A program made the translations under genes and the position numbers. DNA of 7,168 nucleotides from CAZVFX01 sp964626565 (GTDB lineage Bacteria > Myxococcota_A > UBA9042 > CAIXZC01), in the NCBI GenBank assembly GCA_964626565.1, contig CAZVFX010000218.1:1-7168 (forward strand), written 5' to 3'. Positions within the stretch are counted from its first letter, which is position 1, and each line of letters begins with the position of its first letter. Shown piece by piece: positions 1 to 4,655 of this stretch. Under the pieces are notes generated by a model. It ran no database searches, was not told the origin of the DNA, and saw only the letters and a program-made list of their open reading frames with translations.

Positions 1-539
1 TTTATGAGCAAGTTCAACGGTGCGGTACTGCCGTCGAAGAAAGCGCCGGTGACGAACAGCGGGTCCACCAGCACGGGGAAGGTGAGGCCGTACTCCTCCT
101 TCCATTCTTTGCAGAAATGCTTGGTGGCCGGACCGCCGCTGTCATCCTGGAACAGAATCTGTACAACCCCCAGGCCCCGGTGGCAGTATTGGCGATGGAA
201 CCCCAGTTCCAACTTCCCGGCTTCCTCGATGCAGGGCTGGCACCAACCCGCGCCTACCGACAGGAACACCAATTCCCTGGAGGCCAGGATCTCATCGAAG
301 CGCACCAGGTTGCCGTCGCAATCCTGCAACTCCAGGTTTGCAAAGACTGAGCCTTCTTCAACTCCGTAGGGTCCTTCCGGGTATTCCCAGTCCGTCGGAG
401 AATCATCCGCCAGACAGAGTTGCTCCTCCCCGGCCGGGGCTGCCGGGGAAGAGCCTGTGCCGCCCTCTCCGCCGTCGACTGCACAGGAAGGAGAGAGAAG
501 CGCCAGAACGACTGCAGCGGTGGAAATCAAGCGAGTCAT
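1..539 (-). CDS. Redoxin (thioredoxin-like, AhpC/TSA type) lipoprotein with WCQPC site, partial at its C-terminus
   Basis: The reading frame starts at ATG 539-537 and is open to the window edge, giving 179 visible residues; the C-terminus lies outside. An N-terminal hydrophobic stretch (about residues 4-18) ends in 'LLSPSC', a weak lipobox that would make Cys19 the lipidated residue of an exported lipoprotein. A low-complexity Gly/Ala/Pro/Glu linker follows. A 'YPEGPYG' segment (residues 53-59) and 'LQDCDGN' (71-77) lead into a thioredoxin fold whose active site is W99-C100-Q-P-C103, so a thiol-disulfide oxidoreductase or thiol-dependent reductase role outside the cytoplasm is expected for the family; the substrate is unknown. 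A strong GGAGGTGA ribosome binding site (552-545), 5 nt from ATG 539, fixes the start. It begins 22 nt after the stop of the upstream Sec-redoxin gene, so the two are almost certainly co-transcribed. The Cys-based site makes it a natural paralogue or partner of that selenoprotein. Confidence 0.85.
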   Translation of the reverse strand, partial: MTRLISTAAVVLALLSPSCAVDGGEGGTGSSPAAPAGEEQLCLADDSPTDWEYPEGPYGVEEGSVFANLELQDCDGNLVRFDEILASRELVFLSVGAGWCQPCIEEAGKLELGFHRQYCHRGLGVVQILFQDDSGGPATKHFCKEWKEEYGLTFPVLVDPLFVTGAFFDGSTAPLNLLI

Positions 540-544
540 CTACG

Positions 545-552
545 TCACCTCC
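545..552 (-). promoter_or_regulatory. Ribosome binding site of the WCQPC redoxin gene
   Basis: GGAGGTGA on the minus strand, 5 nt before ATG 539. It lies within the 22-nt gap after the stop codon of the Sec-redoxin gene, which supports independent translation initiation of the downstream gene on a shared transcript. Confidence 0.75.
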
Positions 553-561
553 CTGCCGCTG

Positions 562-3189
562 CTATTCGGCCAGCAGTTGCTGAATCAAATTGTCCATTTC
601 CTGGACGTTGAAGGAGTTCTTGATGGAGCGGACTTTGAGGTCTTTGCCCACCACAATGTCCCGGGGATAGGGGTAGCCTACTCCGGGCGGAAACGCGAAC
701 TGGCCCAGCGTCCCCTTGTCCTTGACCAGGGGAAACGATACCCCGGTCTGGGCCTGAAAATCGGCCAGCAAAGTGGACGATTCTCCCTGGTAGAGTCCAA
801 ACACCAGCACGTCCTGACCTTCATACTTCTCCCAGATGGTGGCATCTATGTCTGGCAACTCCAGACCGCAAATAGGTCAGAACAAGGCAAAGTAGGCGAG
901 CACGATAACTTTTCCTTCGAGGTTCTCCAGCAGGTTTTCCCCCGAAGGGTCGAGAAAAGCGAAGGAGCTGTTGAGCGGGTCACCCACGTCGATCTTGTTG
1001 GTTTCGCCGGCCACCAGTAGCACCTTGTAAGGGCTTTGGGCCGAGTCGGGGTCGTTGGTGGTGAGGGTCAGGTAGCCTTGGGCCAGCCCACCTGACTGAC
1101 CGGGAGCATAAGTCACCTCCACAACGTCCGCTCCGTCAGGCGGAATTGTGAAGGAGCCCTTATCGACCTGGAAGATCTCGGGGTGGTCCGCGGACACATC
1201 GCTGACTTCCAGGTCCAGCAGCCCCCGATTGCGCACGATAAGCGCGGTCGCGTCGGATTCGCCTGCCGCGAAACTGATGATCTCATCATCTATTCGAATA
1301 TCAGGAGCGACATAGCCTGGCCGGTACTGCATTACGTGCAGCCCTTCCCATTCGGCGGCCATCACAATGTCGCCGACTGTGGCCACTCCCAACACCTGGT
1401 CAAAGGCGGGGAATTTGCGCACCCGCTCGGTGCCCAGGAGTTGGAGATTCACCGGATCCCGCACGGCCACGTGGCTCCATTCGGCCACAGCCAGGATCCC
1501 GCTGTCTGCGGAAACGGCCTGCACCGAACCCTGGGCTTCAAGATGGCGCTCCAGCACAGGTGCATCGGGGGTGGAAATATCGAATACATCCAGTCCCTCG
1601 CCGCCAAGTGCGACGTACACCCGTCCTTCGAACGCGTCCACATCCCGGGCCTTGCCGTTGGTCCCGGCAGCCGCGACGATTTCAGCCTGCCCGTCCGCGC
1701 CCAGCAGCATTACCTTGAGGCCGCCTTCCATATCGGCGACGTAGGCATAGTTGCCTTCAATATCGATCTTCCAGGCGTTGACGAAGCCGGTGACTGTGTG
1801 CTGGTGATAGGGCAGTCCCTGTTCGTCGGTTTCGTACACCCGCACGCCGCCGTCGTGCGCGGCCACGTACAGATAGCCTTCGTTCCAGGCCAGCCCCTCA
1901 AACAGGATCTCGCTGTCCGCCTCCTGACCCTTCGCTTTCATGTTGCCCTCGGGGGTGATCTGGTAGGTCCAGAGCGACGGAGAATTGACCCAGGAATCGC
2001 CGTGATGGGCAAGGTAGACCACCCGGTTTCCGTTGGGCAGCAGCTCGCCGATGCCTACGCGTTGGCATCTGGAGACCGCGGAGTCCACGTATTGGGGAGC
2101 AGCAGGGTTGGAGACATCATTTACGCGTACCCCGAACCCTCCGCACAGGAAGACGAAAGTGCCATCCGTCTCGATGTCCACCGCTTCCGCCGCGGTGCCC
2201 GGGGACAGATAGATGATGGGGTCGCCACTCGCGCAGCAGGTCTCGCCGATGAACGGCCCGGCTTCGGCGCAACCCGCGCCGAAGGAGCAGGCCAGGCACG
2301 CCATGCCGGTGCAATCTCCACACACATCGCTGATGGTGTGGGAGCAGCCGCTCGCGACGTCGCAGCTATCCGTAGTGCACGGGTTTTCATCGTCACAATC
2401 GAGTTTTGTTCCAGCACAGATTCCGCCGGTGCACGCGTCCGCATAGGTGCAGGCGTCGCCGTCGTCGCAGGCGCCGCCGTCGGGGGCCGGGGCCATGCCG
2501 CACTCGCCGGTGTCGGGCGAACACGCCATGGTCTGGCACTGGGCTTCGCTGTCGGGACAGGTCACAACCGAGGAAGGATCTACCTCACAGGTCGACAGCT
2601 CTGCGGAGGTGTCGCAGAACAGCACTCCGTTGCACAGGTTGTCGTCGTCGTACTGCATGCAGTCGCCTTCCGATTCACACTTGCACTCATTCACTCCCGA
2701 TTCGCACTGTTCGTCCTTGCACTCATCCCCCATGGTACACACGTTCCCGTCGTCGCAAGGAAGGGTGTTGGCGTCAAAAACGCAGCCTGAAGCAGGGTCG
2801 CAACTGTCGGTGGTGCACTGGTTTTCATCGTCGCAGGCCAGCATACTTCCCGGCGCGCACTCACCATCGAGGCACACGTCGGCCGAGGTACACATGTCAC
2901 CGTCTTCGCACGCGGTGCCGTCATTAACCGGCGTGGTGCCGCACTGGTTCACCCCGGGCAGGCAGACGGCCACCTGGCAGAGGGACAGTTCGCCGACTTT
3001 GTCCATACAGTCCTCGCTGGTAACGCATTCGGGCTCAGGTGGTGGCGTCACTTCCACCGGAGTCACATCCTGGTCGGCAGGCGGTGGCCCCGTGTCCGGG
3101 GTCGTAGAGCCTCCGCTGGAACTGCACGCGGCTGCCAGCGCGACCGCGGCCAGCAGCAGTTCAAGACTTCTCCCACGTGTTCGTTTCAT
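562..3189 (-). CDS. Selenocysteine-containing redoxin lipoprotein with Cys-rich repeats, propeller-like region and ASH-like domain
   Basis: I read this as one 875-residue protein with TGA at 879-877 decoded as Sec771; a literal reading stops there. Start: ATG 3189 lies 5 nt after GGAGG (3199-3195); ATG 3192 is only 2 nt away. Residues 1-22 form a lipoprotein signal (Arg-rich n-region, hydrophobic core, lipobox LAAAC, Cys22). A Thr/Pro-rich spacer follows, then about 265 residues rich in Cys and Asp (about 55-319) with repeats of the CDDxNxCTxDxCD type. About 326-623 repeats 'YVAxxxGGVRVY'-like strands, suggesting an LVIVD-like beta-propeller. About 629-726 resembles a choice-of-anchor D/ASH domain ('TALIVRNRG', 'LTLTTNDPD'). 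From about 733 an AhpC/TSA-type redoxin runs through 'VIVLAYFALF', then Sec-Pro-Ile-Cys774, and on to a 'YPRDIVVGKD' segment typical of the fold's cis-Pro region, ending at TAG 564-562. Expected role: extracytoplasmic redox enzyme; substrate unknown. Its upstream neighbour encodes a plausible electron donor, CcdA-Trx. Alternative: a nonsense mutation or sequencing error at a Cys codon. Confidence 0.85.
850..866 (-). promoter_or_regulatory. Bacterial SECIS-like hairpin downstream of the UGA
   Basis: On the minus strand GTCTGG (866-861) pairs perfectly with CCAGAC (855-850) around the 5-nt loop AGTTG (860-856). The loop begins 16 nt after the UGA, and its second base is G. Published bacterial SECIS models call for a short apical loop with a G among its first two bases, about 16-37 nt after the UGA; this hairpin fits, at the short end of the spacing. 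It would recruit SelB-GTP-Sec-tRNA. The hairpin lies inside the coding sequence (codons for G-L-E-L-P-D), as expected for bacteria. No folding energy was calculated. Confidence 0.75.
877..879 (-). other. In-frame UGA read as selenocysteine (Sec771)
   Basis: The minus-strand codons are TTC-TGA-CCT-ATT-TGC, giving F-U-P-I-C. The TGA occupies the position of the catalytic (first) Cys of a redoxin C-x-x-C motif, directly after the hydrophobic strand 'VIVLAYFALF'. The same frame stays open for 104 further residues that complete a redoxin fold. Replacement of the first Cys by Sec, with the resolving Cys kept, is the usual arrangement in known thioredoxin- and peroxiredoxin-like selenoproteins. Confidence 0.85.
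2341..2922 (-). repeat. Internal duplication encoding a Cys/Asp-rich module of about 47 residues, two copies
   Basis: Residues about 90-137 (2922-2779) and about 237-283 (2481-2341) of the Sec-redoxin lipoprotein align with each other. Both run through a 'DG-x-A-C-x-D-G-D' start, a 'C-T-x-A-D-x-C' middle and a 'CDDENxCTTDSCDxASGC' end. The last part is also closely similar in DNA around 2376-2400 and 2813-2838. A related module occurs in the 6866-4656 lipoprotein at about 6551-6417. Such modules are common in large surface proteins of deltaproteobacteria-like lineages and are probably disulfide-bonded stalks or binding modules; their ligand is unknown. Confidence 0.7.
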
Positions 3190-3194
3190 CATGT

Positions 3195-3260
3195 CCTCCA
3201 TAGAGTTCTTCGGTCTTGAGCGCAACGAAACGCGGGGAGTCGCACTCCCGCTCTCTATGG
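3195..3260 (-). promoter_or_regulatory. Structured 5' leader next to the Sec-redoxin start, with the ribosome binding site at its edge
   Basis: Two nested inverted repeats lie just before the selenoprotein start. The outer arms CCATAGAG (minus strand 3260-3253) and CTCTATGG (3205-3198) are perfect 8-bp complements. Inside them, GCGGGAGT (3251-3244) pairs with ACTCCCCGC (3240-3232) with one bulged C and a GCG loop. The last two bases of the outer arm are the first two of the GGAGG ribosome binding site (3199-3195), so forming the outer stem would partly mask it. The inner hairpin is followed by GTTTCGTT rather than a clear T-run, so it is a weak terminator candidate at best. Regulation is inferred from pairing alone. 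Confidence 0.4.
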
Positions 3261-3297
3261 CATTGGTCGGACGTTTTGGATGAAGCTTACAAAAAGG

Positions 3298-4518
3298 TCA
3301 AGAAGAGAACCTGGTGAACTCGGCGCAGACCTTGCCCATGAGGACTGCGGCAGCCCCTTGTACTGCGTCCAGCTCCTGGTAGCCGATGAGGCGTGAAACT
3401 TCGCCGCCATCGTAGTCGAAGAACGCGAGAGTGGGCGTTCCTCTGACTCCCATTTGCAAAGCAAGTTGCCGGTTTTCAGGCACCGAGATGTCGATCTTGG
3501 TGACGCCCAGGCCTTCCCCGACACATGAATCGGTGAGGGTCTGCATCACCGGCACCATCTTCAAGCAGGCCGGGCAGTCGGGTTTATGGAAATAGAGGGC
3601 CACCGGCCCCTTTTTCAGCTCGTCCACGGCCACGGGATCAAGTTGGAATTCGAAGTCCGACTCGCCCAGTTCGCAGCTTTCTTCCGACTCGCACGCACCA
3701 GCTTCTTCCGCGGTAATCGCTTCGCCTCCGGAAGGAACCGCCCGCTCTACTACGGCAACCCCTTTTCCGGCACCGGTTTTAGCCATGATCTCCTGAGAGA
3801 TGGCCGCGGAACTGCCTTCCCCTGCGGTGAAGGTGAGGATGCCCACGTGGTCGGTGACCATGAGCACCGCCACCAGCACCAGTATGGCGCCGGTAGCTTT
3901 CTCCAGCCGCGGCAGGAACCGCTGCACTTTTCTCAGCAACCTGACACCCTGTTGGGCGAAAAGTGCGACGGCCAGGAGCGGCAGTGCGATACCCAGTCCG
4001 TACAGCAACAGGTACATCGCCCCTTCCGCCAGACTGCCGGAAGTGACAGCGGTGAAAGTGAGCACCGAACCCAGGATCGGTCCGATGCACGGAGTCCACC
4101 CGAACGCAAAGGTGAATCCGATGAGGACCGCGCCTGCGGCCGACATTTCCTTACCTCGCCCCAGCCCGAAAGTGAATCGCTTCTCAGCATCAAGCAGGTC
4201 CAGCCGCACGAGGCCGAGGAATTTCAGCCCGAACAAAAACACCACCAGGCCGCCCAGTTGCTGGAACAGCAGCCGGTGGCCGACCAGGAATCTGCCCGCC
4301 GCGGACGCAGTCAAGCCCATCAGCACAAACACGAGGAGGAAGCCGGTGACGAAAAGTGCGCCGTTCCGGAACAGCTTGAACCGCGCCTTCGCACCGGATA
4401 TGTCGTCAACCGAGCTGCCGAGCAGCACGGACAGGTAGATGGGAATAAGCGGCAGCACACACGGACTTGCGAACGTGAGCAACCCACCTAAGAATATGGT
4501 TCCGGCTCCTAAAGTCAT
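3298..4518 (-). CDS. ccdA: CcdA/DsbD-type thiol-disulfide electron transporter fused to a C-terminal thioredoxin domain
   Basis: The 406-residue protein begins with the CcdA signature 'FASPCVLPLIP' (Cys20) in the first membrane segment and has the partner site 'GWTPCIGP' (Cys144). These two Cys are the redox pair that carries electrons across the inner membrane in the CcdA/DsbD family. About six membrane segments are visible (near residues 3-33, 53-74, 82-103, 127-154, 166-188 and 208-230). A 70-residue extracytoplasmic linker with an acidic CX5C pair (Cys276, Cys282) leads to a thioredoxin domain (about 303-406) with C315-P-A-C318 and the cis-Pro motif 'GTPTLAFF'. The N-terminal alpha domain of classical DsbD is absent. 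ATG 4518 is preferred because AGGAGG sits 6 nt upstream; ATG 4524 directly abuts it. The stop is TGA 3300-3298, 108 nt before the Sec-redoxin start. Likely job (inferred): reducing the Sec- and Cys-redoxin lipoproteins encoded downstream. The symbol is at family level only. Confidence 0.9.
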   Translation of the reverse strand: MTLGAGTIFLGGLLTFASPCVLPLIPIYLSVLLGSSVDDISGAKARFKLFRNGALFVTGFLLVFVLMGLTASAAGRFLVGHRLLFQQLGGLVVFLFGLKFLGLVRLDLLDAEKRFTFGLGRGKEMSAAGAVLIGFTFAFGWTPCIGPILGSVLTFTAVTSGSLAEGAMYLLLYGLGIALPLLAVALFAQQGVRLLRKVQRFLPRLEKATGAILVLVAVLMVTDHVGILTFTAGEGSSAAISQEIMAKTGAGKGVAVVERAVPSGGEAITAEEAGACESEESCELGESDFEFQLDPVAVDELKKGPVALYFHKPDCPACLKMVPVMQTLTDSCVGEGLGVTKIDISVPENRQLALQMGVRGTPTLAFFDYDGGEVSRLIGYQELDAVQGAAAVLMGKVCAEFTRFSS

Positions 4519-4524
4519 GCTCAT

Positions 4525-4530
4525 CCTCCT
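4525..4530 (-). promoter_or_regulatory. Ribosome binding site that decides the CcdA-Trx start
   Basis: AGGAGG (minus strand 4530-4525) directly abuts ATG 4524, leaving no spacer, but is 6 nt from ATG 4518. The shorter start, two codons downstream, is therefore favoured. Confidence 0.7.
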
Positions 4531-4563
4531 GTACCTTCGCCTAGAGCCACAGATTGGTCGGTT

Positions 4564-4578
4564 GGTTACATAGTAACC
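4564..4578. promoter_or_regulatory. Perfect inverted repeat upstream of the CcdA-Trx gene, possible operator
   Basis: GGTTAC-ATA-GTAACC is a 6-bp perfect dyad with a 3-bp centre, 46 nt before the CcdA-Trx start. It overlaps a weak -10-like TACTAT on the minus strand, but no matching -35 was found. The size and position suit a dimeric transcription factor; no regulator is encoded in the window. Confidence 0.3.
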
Positions 4579-4583
4579 TTACA

Positions 4584-4605
4584 CGAGACCGTTTCTCGCT
4601 TCTCG
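4584..4605. repeat. Short CGAGA-based repeat
   Basis: CGAGA (4584-4588) and TCTCG (4594-4598) form a small inverted repeat with a CCGTT loop, and TCTCG recurs at 4601-4605. On the minus strand this reads as repeated CGAGAA units. It looks like low-complexity intergenic sequence; no function can be assigned. Confidence 0.4.
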
Positions 4606-4618
4606 TTTGACGACTTTC

Positions 4619-4650
4619 ATTGAAAATTGAGAATTGAAAATTGGTAATTG
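4619..4650. repeat. AT-rich tandem repeat with a 14-bp period
   Basis: ATTGAAAATTG occurs twice, at 4619-4629 and 4633-4643, followed by a degenerate GGTAATTG. The tract is strikingly AT-rich beside GC-rich coding DNA and sits right after the stop of the TULIP-like lipoprotein gene. It resembles short AATTG-type intergenic repeats I associate with large environmental bacterial genomes. It could be curved DNA, a remnant repeat or an AT-rich element upstream of the next gene's promoter. Confidence 0.55.
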
Positions 4651-4655
4651 CCACC

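Noticed and set aside
562..858. Separate small gene starting at TTG 858.
   Set aside because: It begins in the middle of a redoxin fold, lacks a ribosome binding site and is in frame with the upstream gene across the TGA; it is the C-terminal part of the selenoprotein.
1183..2790. Long plus-strand open frame of 535 codons.
   Set aside because: It lies opposite the Cys-rich and propeller-like coding region, has no recognisable domains and has His/Val/Gly-rich composition typical of an antisense shadow in GC-rich DNA.
2341..2922. CRISPR-like array in the Cys-rich region.
   Set aside because: The repeats are coding, degenerate and irregularly spaced, matching protein modules rather than identical repeats with spacers.
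3232..3251. Rho-independent terminator after the CcdA-Trx gene.
   Set aside because: The hairpin is good but is followed by GTTTCGTT, not a clear T-run, and it is better explained as part of the leader of the next gene.
2447..3283. Plus-strand open frame rich in Ser, His and Pro.
   Set aside because: Antisense shadow of the lipoprotein signal and Cys-rich repeats; no domain or ribosome binding site supports it.
3289..3300. TGA stop of the CcdA-Trx gene followed in frame by Pro-Phe-Cys, giving an apparent second UxxC, and in frame with the next gene.
   Set aside because: The thioredoxin fold is already complete with its own CPAC site, the codons beyond look non-coding, and a strong ribosome binding site and lipoprotein signal start the next gene. 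Taken as a coincidence.
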